5,749 nt of DNA from an uncultured Alphaproteobacteria bacterium. Lineage in GTDB: Bacteria; Pseudomonadota; Alphaproteobacteria; Rhizobiales; Rhizobiaceae. Shown here one piece after another: positions 1-5,749 of the stretch; position 1 is the first letter of the stretch; every line of letters begins with the position of its first letter. The notes beneath the pieces were generated by a model. That model ran no database searches. It was not told the origin of the DNA and worked only from the letters and a program-made list of their open reading frames with translations. The stretch is from contig CAKMZG010000041.1 in assembly GCA_929200335.1 (NCBI GenBank), positions 5,560 to 11,308 on the forward strand, in the 5' to 3' direction. A program made the translations under genes and the position numbers.

Positions 1-423
1 AATGCTACCAGGAATACCGTGGTAAAAGGCAAAGCCGCCAAGCCCAGCATCAAGCGCCACAGCTGCAACTTTTTTATCAGACGCAGAAGCCCCAGCATAA
101 ATACAACCACCTTCAATTGCCTTAACCTCACCAAAGCCACGAGCAGAAAGGCGAATAACAACGCCCTCAATACCACCATCGCGCACCAAGAGATTGGAAC
201 CAATGCCAACAATGGTGACGGGAACCTCTTTAGGCAATAATTTCAAAAACAGCGCTAGATCATCAGCATCCGCAGGCTGGAAGAAGAGTTCAGCAGCGCC
301 GCCAACACGAAACCATGTCACCTTACTCATATCGCCATTAGGCGTAAGACGACCACGAATATCACCTACCTTATCACCCATTTGATCTAAAATGGCCTGA
401 CCTTTATTCACATCAATTGACAT
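1..423 (-). CDS. murB: UDP-N-acetylenolpyruvoylglucosamine reductase MurB, N-terminal part (runs off window)
   Basis: MurB is the cytoplasmic FAD enzyme that uses NADPH to reduce UDP-GlcNAc-enolpyruvate to UDP-MurNAc, the second committed step of peptidoglycan precursor synthesis. The first 141 codons are visible and open; the rest lies beyond base 1. Visible motifs are TWFRVGGAAE (about residues 36-45), the FAD-binding VGIGSNLLVRDGG (72-84), a GAS turn (111-113), and the beginning of the GIPGSIGGA-type motif, cut after GIPGSI at 136-141. The family is usually about 300 residues, so a little under half is present. The ATG at 423 follows the murC TAA with no bases between, and a GGTGAGG sequence 5 nt upstream supports it. 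FYHGIPG resembles MurB of Hyphomicrobiales. The substrate-binding C-terminal domain cannot be judged here. Family identification is firm. Confidence 0.96.
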   Translation of the reverse strand, partial: MSIDVNKGQAILDQMGDKVGDIRGRLTPNGDMSKVTWFRVGGAAELFFQPADADDLALFLKLLPKEVPVTIVGIGSNLLVRDGGIEGVVIRLSARGFGEVKAIEGGCIYAGASASDKKVAAVALDAGLGGFAFYHGIPGSI

Positions 424-1827
424 TTACGCCTCACCATTTAATTCTTGAGGTAGTGCATGCGCCCAATGGGTCACATTACCCGCACCTAAAAACATAACCA
501 GATCACCAGGCTCTGCAATCTCTTTAATGCGCGCGGCCAAGGCCTCTGGCCCCTCAATAAATTCAGCCCCCTTGTGACCACCTGATTTCAAACGCTCCAC
601 CATAGTTTTGGAATTAATTCCTTCTATGGGCGCTTCACCAGCTGCATATACAGGCGCCACCAAAACGCGATCTGCATTATTAAAACAAGCGCAAAAATCA
701 TCAAAAAGATCGTGTAGGCGGCTATAGCGGTGCGGTTGCTTAATAGCAATAACCTTACTCTTTGTTGCAGATCGAGCCGCTTCAAGTGCCGCTTTTATCT
801 CAATAGGATGGTGTGCATAATCATCATAAATCTCAACACCATTCCAAGAGCCAACATGGGTAAAGCGGCGATTAACACCAGAGAATTGCAACAGGCCTTT
901 ACGGATATCATCGCTTGAAATGCCAAGTTTATGGGCAACAGCAATTGCAGCCGTTGCATTGGATACATTATGAAGTCCTGGCATAGGTAAAACAAGATCT
1001 TTCATCTCGGTCACCTCGTTGCTGCGCTGATCTGTTATCACCACATCAAAAGTGCTTTTTGACCCAGAGAATACAACATTATCAAAACGCACATCAGCTT
1101 GCGGATTATTGCCATAAGTGACAACACGACGGTCTACAATTTTAGCAACCAGCGCCTGCACCTCAGGGTGATCAAGGCAACAAACGCCAAAACCATAAAA
1201 GGGTACATTTTCAACAAATTGCAAAAATGCAGCACGCGCAACATCAAAGGTACCATAATGATCAAGATGTTCAGGATCGATATTGGTAATAATTGCAACG
1301 GCGGCTGGTAATTTTAAAAATGTACCATCGCTTTCATCTGCCTCAACCACCATCCAAGCGCCATCACCCATGCGGGCATTGGTTCCAAGCGCATTTAAGA
1401 TACCGCCATTGATAATTGTGGGATCAAGGTTTCCTGCTTCTAAAAGCGCACCAACCATAGAGGTTGTTGTGGTTTTACCATGGGTGCCACCAACGGCAAT
1501 CGATTGCTTAAAGCGCATTAATTCTGCCAACATCTCTGCACGGCGCACTATAGGCAAATTACGCTCCCGAGCCTCTACGCGCTCAGGATTATCCGCTTTA
1601 ATGGCGCTGGATGCCACAACAACGGACACCCCTTCAAGATTTTCAGCACGGTGGCCGATATGTACCTCGATACCCTTTTTGCGCAAACGCTCCACATTAG
1701 CGCTATCCGCCATATCAGAGCCTTGCACCTGATAACCGAGATTATGCAAAACTTCAGCGATACCGCTCATTCCTATGCCACCAATGCCTACAAAATGCAC
1801 CAGACCGATATCATCATCCATTCTCAT
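424..1827 (-). CDS. murC: UDP-N-acetylmuramate--L-alanine ligase MurC
   Basis: MurC is the cytoplasmic ATP-dependent ligase that attaches L-alanine to UDP-MurNAc, the first amino acid of the stem peptide. The 467-residue protein is full length for the family and shows three Mur ligase domains. The N-terminal UDP-substrate fold has GIGGIGMSG (about 14-22). The central ATPase has the P-loop GGTHGKTTTT (113-122), EADESDGTF (162-170) and TNIDPEHLDHY (181-191). A GLHNVSNATAAIAVA stretch (284-298) follows. The C-terminal domain has GVNRRF (317-322), DDYAHHPIE (335-343), QPHRYSRLHDLF (364-375) and VYAAGE (393-398). HGKT rather than NGKS in the P-loop, together with DDYAHHP, separates it from MurD/E/F. 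The start at 1827 is favoured over Met3 because AGGG lies 7 nt upstream. It starts 19 nt after murG and abuts murB. No defect is seen. Confidence 0.98.
   Translation of the reverse strand: MRMDDDIGLVHFVGIGGIGMSGIAEVLHNLGYQVQGSDMADSANVERLRKKGIEVHIGHRAENLEGVSVVVASSAIKADNPERVEARERNLPIVRRAEMLAELMRFKQSIAVGGTHGKTTTTSMVGALLEAGNLDPTIINGGILNALGTNARMGDGAWMVVEADESDGTFLKLPAAVAIITNIDPEHLDHYGTFDVARAAFLQFVENVPFYGFGVCCLDHPEVQALVAKIVDRRVVTYGNNPQADVRFDNVVFSGSKSTFDVVITDQRSNEVTEMKDLVLPMPGLHNVSNATAAIAVAHKLGISSDDIRKGLLQFSGVNRRFTHVGSWNGVEIYDDYAHHPIEIKAALEAARSATKSKVIAIKQPHRYSRLHDLFDDFCACFNNADRVLVAPVYAAGEAPIEGINSKTMVERLKSGGHKGAEFIEGPEALAARIKEIAEPGDLVMFLGAGNVTHWAHALPQELNGEA
429..435 (-). promoter_or_regulatory. Shine-Dalgarno site of murB inside the murC 3' end
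   Basis: GGTGAGG on the minus strand lies within the last codons of murC (Gly-Glu-Ala), 5 nt before the murB ATG at 423. The murC stop codon fills part of that spacer. Termination of murC therefore occurs at the murB initiation site, which suggests translational coupling. Confidence 0.65.
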
Positions 1828-1834
1828 TTTTCTG

Positions 1835-1838
1835 CCCT
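1835..1838 (-). promoter_or_regulatory. Shine-Dalgarno site of murC
   Basis: AGGG on the minus strand ends 7 nt before the ATG at 1827. The in-frame Met3 codon at 1821 would be 13 nt from it, so the upstream ATG is preferred. The site lies in the 19-nt murG-murC gap, outside the murG coding sequence. Confidence 0.6.
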
Positions 1839-1846
1839 ATCTATTC

Positions 1847-2932
1847 TTAACTATTGGCTTCAATCAAATCAGCAAATTTCGCTGCTGCATCTAAAATTCC
1901 ACATTGTTTGGCACATGCGGCCACATCTGCAAGGTTTTTGCCATTTTCTAGCACCTCCGACAACAGGAAGTATAATCTGTCCACATTGAGATCATTTTGC
2001 TGAACGGTAATAGCCCCACCACTGTCTACCAGAAATTCTGCATTTGCAGCTTGATCATGATCAAGGGCAAAAGGATATGGCACCAAAAGTGAAGCTCGCC
2101 CAATGGCTGATAATTCTGACACCGTTGAAGCGCCAGCGCGTGAAATCACAAAGTGCGACTTCGCAATACGCATTGGCATATCAGAAAAGAAAGGGGCTAT
2201 TTCGGCATTTATCCCAAGACCAACATAGGCTTGACGCAACTCCGCCTCATCCTCTACTCGTGATTGCTGGGTTATGACCAATCGAGACCGTTGTGCATCT
2301 GATAATTTAGAAATAGCTTGAGGCAGTTGCTGAGAGAAAAATTGAGCGCCCTGGCTGCCACCAAAAACAAGTAAATTAAATGCACCATTCTCTTGTGGGG
2401 CAACAAATGGCATTTCGGCAGCCCTTAACACTTCAGGGCGAACGGGATTACCGATCACCTGCGCTTTTTGTGCTTGGGCGCCACTCAAACCCTTAAGTGG
2501 AAAGCCTGAACAAATGCCGAGCACGCGATCAGCCAGTACTTTATTAGCGCGCCCCATGACACCATTCTGCTCATGAATGAAAGCTGGAATGCCCATGCTC
2601 TTAGCAGCATACATAGGCGGCAAGGTTGGATATCCACCAAAACCAATCATCACATCAGGCGACAAAACCTTCATCATAGATTTGGCTTGACGGTAGCCTT
2701 TATAAAGCGTCATTACAGCTTTTAAAATTTTGATTGGGTTTTTACCGCTAATGGTCGCTGCTGGTACAACATGGATTTTCTCTGCTGGAAAATCTTGAGT
2801 AAAACGTTGCGCCCGCTCATCGGTTGCCAAATGCACACGCCAGCCGCGTTTGATTAATTCATGAGCAAGCGATTGCGCAGGAAACAAATGACCGCCTGTA
2901 CCGCCTGCACATAGAATTGCCAATTTACCCAT
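1847..2932 (-). CDS. murG: UDP-GlcNAc:lipid I N-acetylglucosaminyltransferase MurG
   Basis: MurG is the GT-B glycosyltransferase on the inner face of the cytoplasmic membrane that transfers GlcNAc from UDP-GlcNAc to lipid I, giving lipid II. The 361 residues match the usual family length. The N-terminal Rossmann domain opens with the glycine-rich GGTGGHLFPA (about 10-19), followed by GFGGYP (97-102) and HEQN (120-123). The linker region carries GNPVR (161-165). The C-terminal nucleotide-sugar domain has GGSQGA (191-196), SRAGASTVSEL (264-274) and PYPFALDHDQAANA (285-298). The ALDHDQ form, in place of the enterobacterial version of this loop, fits alphaproteobacterial MurG. The ATG at 2932 places the glycine-rich motif at the expected distance from the N-terminus. 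Its Shine-Dalgarno is weak (TGGGA about 9 nt upstream). It lies 26 nt after ftsW and 19 nt before murC, consistent with cotranscription. Confidence 0.98.
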   Translation of the reverse strand: MGKLAILCAGGTGGHLFPAQSLAHELIKRGWRVHLATDERAQRFTQDFPAEKIHVVPAATISGKNPIKILKAVMTLYKGYRQAKSMMKVLSPDVMIGFGGYPTLPPMYAAKSMGIPAFIHEQNGVMGRANKVLADRVLGICSGFPLKGLSGAQAQKAQVIGNPVRPEVLRAAEMPFVAPQENGAFNLLVFGGSQGAQFFSQQLPQAISKLSDAQRSRLVITQQSRVEDEAELRQAYVGLGINAEIAPFFSDMPMRIAKSHFVISRAGASTVSELSAIGRASLLVPYPFALDHDQAANAEFLVDSGGAITVQQNDLNVDRLYFLLSEVLENGKNLADVAACAKQCGILDAAAKFADLIEANS

Positions 2933-2958
2933 AGGTTTTTCCCAACGTTTATTAATAT

Positions 2959-4119
2959 TTAAGAAACAGCCTGTGAGGCTACTCCGTTTGGCTTAATCGT
3001 AACTCGATTTTGACGCAAGCGCTCAGGGCGTGATCGCGACAATGCCAAAATAAAGCCCATGGTGATTGCCACGGAGATTAAAGACGACCCCCCATAGGAG
3101 ATCATTGGCAGTGTCATACCCTTTGGTGGGATAAGGCTCAAGGTCACCGCCATATTAATGCTGGCTTGTAAGCCAATTAATAACGATAGGCCAGTTAATG
3201 CCAAGCTCACAAAGGTGTTTTTCTCACGCGATGCTGCAAATAACCCACGCAATACAATAAAGGCAAAAATTGCAACCAGAATGAGGCAAATCACAATACC
3301 ATATTCTTCTGCTAATACCGAGAAGATGAAATCCGTGTGGCTATCAGGCAAATGACGTTTCACCACACCCTCACCAGGGCCTTGCCCTAACCAACCGCCA
3401 TTTAAGATAGCATCCAATGATTTTTCTGCCTGAAAATTTTCACCCTCGCCTGAAATGAAGCGATCAATCCGTGCTGTCACATGATGGAGTGTTAGATAGG
3501 CCGTACCAAGACCAGCAATAGCAAAACCAGCAAAGCCAATAATCCAAATCCAAGGCATACCAGCCACAAAGAACATCGCTCCCCAGACAACCGAGATCAA
3601 TAAAGTTTGACCAAAATCAGGTTGCAATACCAAAAGCGCAATACATATCAACAAAAGCCCAATGGCTAAGAGATTACCTGGCACTTGTTGATCTCTAATT
3701 TTTTCTGAAAAAAGCCAAGCCGTGATCACAACAAAAGCTGGCTTTAAGAGTTCTGAGGCTTGAATGGATATGCCAAACAATCTAATCCAGCGAGTAGCGC
3801 CCTTGGCATTAGAGCCTAAAAATATAGTCGCCACCACCATAATTAATGAAATACCCAATAGCACCAAAGCAACACGACGCACTTGGCGCGTATCTAAAAA
3901 TGAAATACCAAGCAGCACAAGCGCTGCAACGGAGGCAAACATCAAATGACGCTTAACAAAGAAAAAGCTATCAAGCCCTAATTTTTCAGCAATCACTGGA
4001 CTACCAGCAAGCGAAAACAATACACCACAAACCAGCATCACAAGGGTTGTAACCAGCAAGACTTTGTCCACTGTCCACCACCATTGGCCAAATTTACTGC
4101 GGTCTGCACGGGTTATCAT
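2959..4119 (-). CDS. ftsW: septal peptidoglycan polymerase (SEDS glycosyltransferase) FtsW
   Basis: FtsW is the integral membrane SEDS-family glycosyltransferase that polymerises lipid II at the division septum with its partner class B PBP, FtsI. The 386-residue protein is very hydrophobic, with about ten likely membrane segments (roughly 18-38, 55-73, 80-101, 122-138, 148-166, 170-187, 190-210, 272-293, 303-328, 338-361). Family motifs are GATRWI (107-112), QASELLKPAF (120-129), LQPDFGQ (165-171), the loop LPDSHTDFIFSVLAEE (257-272) containing the Asp (about 263) that matches the essential SEDS catalytic Asp, and IPPKGMTLPMISYGGSS (330-346). The KGMTLP signature and dcw location favour FtsW over RodA. 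The N-terminal WWWTVDK resembles Hyphomicrobiales FtsW. The ATG at 4119 has AAGGA 8 nt upstream. Both termini look cytoplasmic, and the C-terminal tail is basic. Confidence 0.97.
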   Translation of the reverse strand: MITRADRSKFGQWWWTVDKVLLVTTLVMLVCGVLFSLAGSPVIAEKLGLDSFFFVKRHLMFASVAALVLLGISFLDTRQVRRVALVLLGISLIMVVATIFLGSNAKGATRWIRLFGISIQASELLKPAFVVITAWLFSEKIRDQQVPGNLLAIGLLLICIALLVLQPDFGQTLLISVVWGAMFFVAGMPWIWIIGFAGFAIAGLGTAYLTLHHVTARIDRFISGEGENFQAEKSLDAILNGGWLGQGPGEGVVKRHLPDSHTDFIFSVLAEEYGIVICLILVAIFAFIVLRGLFAASREKNTFVSLALTGLSLLIGLQASINMAVTLSLIPPKGMTLPMISYGGSSLISVAITMGFILALSRSRPERLRQNRVTIKPNGVASQAVS

Positions 4120-4127
4120 TCTTCATA

Positions 4128-4132
4128 TCCTT
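4128..4132 (-). promoter_or_regulatory. Shine-Dalgarno site of ftsW
   Basis: AAGGA on the minus strand lies 8 nt upstream of the ftsW ATG at 4119, a good distance. It helps decide the start, because a second ATG (4126-4124) sits within the spacer in another frame, only 1 nt from the AAGGA, which is too close to be used. This is the clearest ribosome binding site in the window, fitting a gene that follows a long untranslated spacer rather than a tight junction. Confidence 0.75.
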
Positions 4133-4147
4133 ACTTAGCCAGTACAT

Positions 4148-4188
4148 TAGAGCTTGATGCGTTTATATGAATTAAAAACGCCGCTCTA
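4148..4188. repeat. interrupted palindrome in the murD-ftsW spacer, candidate dispersed intergenic repeat
   Basis: This 41-nt element is made of two nested inverted repeats. The outer arms are TAGAGC (4148-4153) and GCTCTA (4183-4188). The inner arms are GCGTTT (4159-4164) and AAACGC (4176-4181), around an 11-nt AT-rich loop. The arms are separated by 5 nt on one side and 1 nt on the other, giving 12 possible base pairs with an asymmetric internal loop. No T-run follows on the minus strand, so it is not a standard rho-independent terminator. The AGAGC...GCTCT borders and the adjacent TTGATGC recall the intergenic palindromic elements (RIME-like) known from rhizobia; this likeness is from memory. 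It could instead be an mRNA stability or processing hairpin. Only one copy is in this window. Confidence 0.5.
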
Positions 4189-4236
4189 GGTTCTTTCTTT
4201 TATTTGCGCGAATAGTTCTCATTAAAGTGAAACCAC

Positions 4237-5664
4237 TTAAATGCTACACGCGCTAATATCAGGCAACTTCATTACTTCCGTTTTAAAAGCATCTCCACGC
4301 ACTTCAAAATTCGGAAATTGATCAAAGCTTGCGCAGGCTGGCGAAAATAAAATCACAGCATTCTCAAGGCCATTTACCAATCCATCTAAAGCATCACGGG
4401 TAGCATTTTTCACAGCCTGATCAAGGGTAGCGGAAATCTCATAATCTATCGCCTCATCTCCAGAACTTAGCGTGACAGAAAATTGCGGCGCTGCCTCTCC
4501 TATTAAATAAGCTTTGTTAATTTTATGGAAATATTGGCATAATTTTTCAATGCCGTCTGATTTGGGTAAACCACCTGCAATCCAATAAATATTATCATAA
4601 CTTGATAGCGCTTGGGCAGCCGCATCAGCATTTGTAGCTTTGGAATCATTCACAAATAATAGCTCACCTAAAGCTGCCACCTGCTCCATGCGATGCACCA
4701 AGCCACCAAAGCTTGAAAAGCCCGCTTGAATTTCACTCTCATCTAAACCAATACCACGACAAGCCGCATAGGCTGCACTTGCATTTTGCCCATTATGGCG
4801 ACCACGCAGCGCACCAATACCTTTAATGCTGGCAGCTTTTTTACCGCCAGCTATAATCTCTTCAGCGCTATTATAATGCACATCCGAGATACTGCTGGTA
4901 TTGTTTGAAATCTTGACGATCTTATTTTCACCGCCCATTAATTTTTCTGCAATAGCTAGGCAATACTCGTCATCAACACCAATGATGCCTAAATTTGATT
5001 GGGCTACCAAGCGTGATTTAATCTCTGCATAATTTGCCATCTCGCCATGGCGATCCAAGTGATCGGGCGCTAGGTTCAACAAAATACCAATTTCTGGTGC
5101 AAAGCTTGGGGCGAGATCAATCTGGTAAGAAGAGCATTCGATCACATAAACTGTATCTTGTTCAAATGGATTGAGCGAAAGTGCAGCAGTCCCAATATTA
5201 CCGCCCATCTCTATTTTACGATGAGAATGAGCAATTATATGCGAGATTAAAGCAGTGGTTGTAGATTTTCCATTGGTGCCTGTAATAGCAACGATAGGCG
5301 CGAACTCTTCATCAAGCACAGGCAAATGCTTACGCAGGTAATTGCGCTCTCTGATGAAAATTTCCAAATCACCAATAATTTCGATCCCAGCTTTATGAGC
5401 AAGCTCCACAGACCAATGAGGCTGAGGGTGGGTTAAAGGCACACCAGGTGCCAGCACCAAGGCTTGTAATTTAGTAAAATCCACATCATGGAAATCTTGG
5501 GTCGGAATTGATTGCGCCTCTGCGTTTTCAACGCTTTTTGGATTATCATCCCATGCAATGACATCCGCACCACCTTCAACAAGCGATTGAGCGGTTGCCA
5601 AACCAGAGCCACCTAATCCAAAAACAGCAACCTTCTGCCCTTTAAAACTACTGGCTACAATCAT
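4237..5664 (-). CDS. murD: UDP-N-acetylmuramoyl-L-alanine--D-glutamate ligase MurD
   Basis: MurD is the cytoplasmic ATP-dependent ligase that adds D-glutamate to UDP-MurNAc-L-Ala. The 475 residues fit alphaproteobacterial MurD, slightly longer than the enterobacterial form. Domain 1 has FGLGGSG (about 15-21) and LAPGVPLTHP (71-80). The ATPase domain has the P-loop ITGTNGKSTTT (127-137), GGNIG (154-158), ECSSYQ (176-181), NLAPDHLDRH (197-206) and a Lys near 216 (NYAEIKSR) at the position of the carbamylated lysine of the family. GRHNGQNASAAYAA (288-301) and HRME (324-327) mark entry to the C-terminal domain, which has NDSKATNADAAAQAL (339-353) and SPACASFDQFPNFEVRG (441-457). The DSKATN and SPACASFDQF motifs single out MurD among Mur ligases. 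The ATG at 5664 gives the expected N-terminus, 6 nt after the mraY stop. The upstream Shine-Dalgarno is weak, so translational coupling to mraY is plausible. Confidence 0.98.
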   Translation of the reverse strand: MIVASSFKGQKVAVFGLGGSGLATAQSLVEGGADVIAWDDNPKSVENAEAQSIPTQDFHDVDFTKLQALVLAPGVPLTHPQPHWSVELAHKAGIEIIGDLEIFIRERNYLRKHLPVLDEEFAPIVAITGTNGKSTTTALISHIIAHSHRKIEMGGNIGTAALSLNPFEQDTVYVIECSSYQIDLAPSFAPEIGILLNLAPDHLDRHGEMANYAEIKSRLVAQSNLGIIGVDDEYCLAIAEKLMGGENKIVKISNNTSSISDVHYNSAEEIIAGGKKAASIKGIGALRGRHNGQNASAAYAACRGIGLDESEIQAGFSSFGGLVHRMEQVAALGELLFVNDSKATNADAAAQALSSYDNIYWIAGGLPKSDGIEKLCQYFHKINKAYLIGEAAPQFSVTLSSGDEAIDYEISATLDQAVKNATRDALDGLVNGLENAVILFSPACASFDQFPNFEVRGDAFKTEVMKLPDISACSI

Positions 5665-5670
5665 AATCGT

Positions 5671-5749
5671 CTACCGTAGTTTCAAGGTTGCAAGGCCAAG
5701 CAAAGCCAAGCCAACTGCGATAATCCAAAAGCGCACCACAACCTGACTT
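5671..5749 (-). CDS. mraY: phospho-N-acetylmuramoyl-pentapeptide-transferase MraY, C-terminal end (runs off window)
   Basis: Only the last 25 codons and a TAG stop (5673-5671) are inside the window; one further base at 5749 belongs to the preceding codon. The peptide reads SQVVVRFWIIAVGLALLGL followed by ATLKLR. That is the typical MraY ending: a VVVRFWII motif leading into the final transmembrane helix and a short basic LKLR-type tail. MraY is the polytopic membrane enzyme that transfers phospho-MurNAc-pentapeptide from UDP to undecaprenyl phosphate, making lipid I. Its place directly before murD, 6 nt away, is the normal dcw arrangement and strengthens a call that would otherwise rest on a short fragment. 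Confidence 0.9.
   Translation of the reverse strand, partial: SQVVVRFWIIAVGLALLGLATLKLR

Noticed and set aside
1283..1732. 149-codon open frame on the plus strand opposite murC
   Set aside because: It lies wholly antisense to a well-conserved murC, its translation has no recognisable domain, and its composition is what the complement of murC codons would give.
1651..1989. 112-codon plus-strand open frame across the murC-murG junction
   Set aside because: It is antisense to the murC start and murG end, has no recognisable product, and no convincing ribosome binding site decides its start.
4120..4236. CtrA-type or sigma-70 promoter upstream of ftsW
   Set aside because: TTAA motifs and a TATAAA occur, but no TTAA-N7-TTAA pair and no plausible -35 at the proper distance could be found.
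4225..4238. Short hairpin AAGTG/CACTT at the murD stop codon, considered as a terminator
   Set aside because: The stem is only 5 bp and AT-rich, with only three T residues after it on the minus strand, and the downstream genes of the same cluster need to be transcribed.
5679..5712. Repeated GCCAAG units near the right end
   Set aside because: They fall in the final transmembrane helix of mraY, where a run of Leu, Gly and Ala codons explains the similarity.

Overview
This window is the middle of a division and cell wall (dcw) cluster. All genes lie on the minus strand, so the biological order runs from right to left: mraY (C-terminal end only), murD, ftsW, murG, murC, murB (N-terminal part only). 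Every gene is a recognisable, apparently intact member of a core peptidoglycan or division family. I found no mobile element, CRISPR array, RNA gene, toxin-antitoxin pair or novel gene system.

Organism: this gene order, together with the protein details, suggests an alphaproteobacterium, most likely in the Hyphomicrobiales (Rhizobiales). The supporting details are the MurD start MIVASSFKGQKVAVFGLGG, the FtsW N-terminus with WWWTVDK, the MurG motif ALDHDQAANA and the MurB motif GGFAFYHGIPGS. Base composition looks moderate to AT-leaning (mid-40s % GC judged by eye, not computed), lower than is usual for soil rhizobia. The placement is inferred from remembered family patterns, not from a search.

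Layout, read on the minus strand. 5749-5671: last 25 codons of mraY. After 6 nt, murD (5664-4237). A 117-nt spacer (4236-4120) contains an interrupted palindrome at 4148-4188 and the ftsW ribosome binding site. ftsW (4119-2959), then 26 nt, murG (2932-1847), then 19 nt, murC (1827-424), then murB starting directly after the murC stop codon and running off the window at base 1. No stretch over 300 bases lacks a gene. The tight junctions argue for one polycistronic transcript. I see no convincing promoter or rho-independent terminator.

How the genes work together: MurB and MurC act in the cytoplasm to make UDP-MurNAc and add L-Ala, and MurD adds D-Glu. MraY loads the finished UDP-MurNAc-pentapeptide onto undecaprenyl phosphate to give lipid I, and MurG adds GlcNAc to give lipid II. 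FtsW polymerises lipid II into septal glycan together with its partner class B PBP. The one thing that stands out from an otherwise ordinary region is the murD-ftsW spacer palindrome, which looks like a dispersed intergenic repeat.
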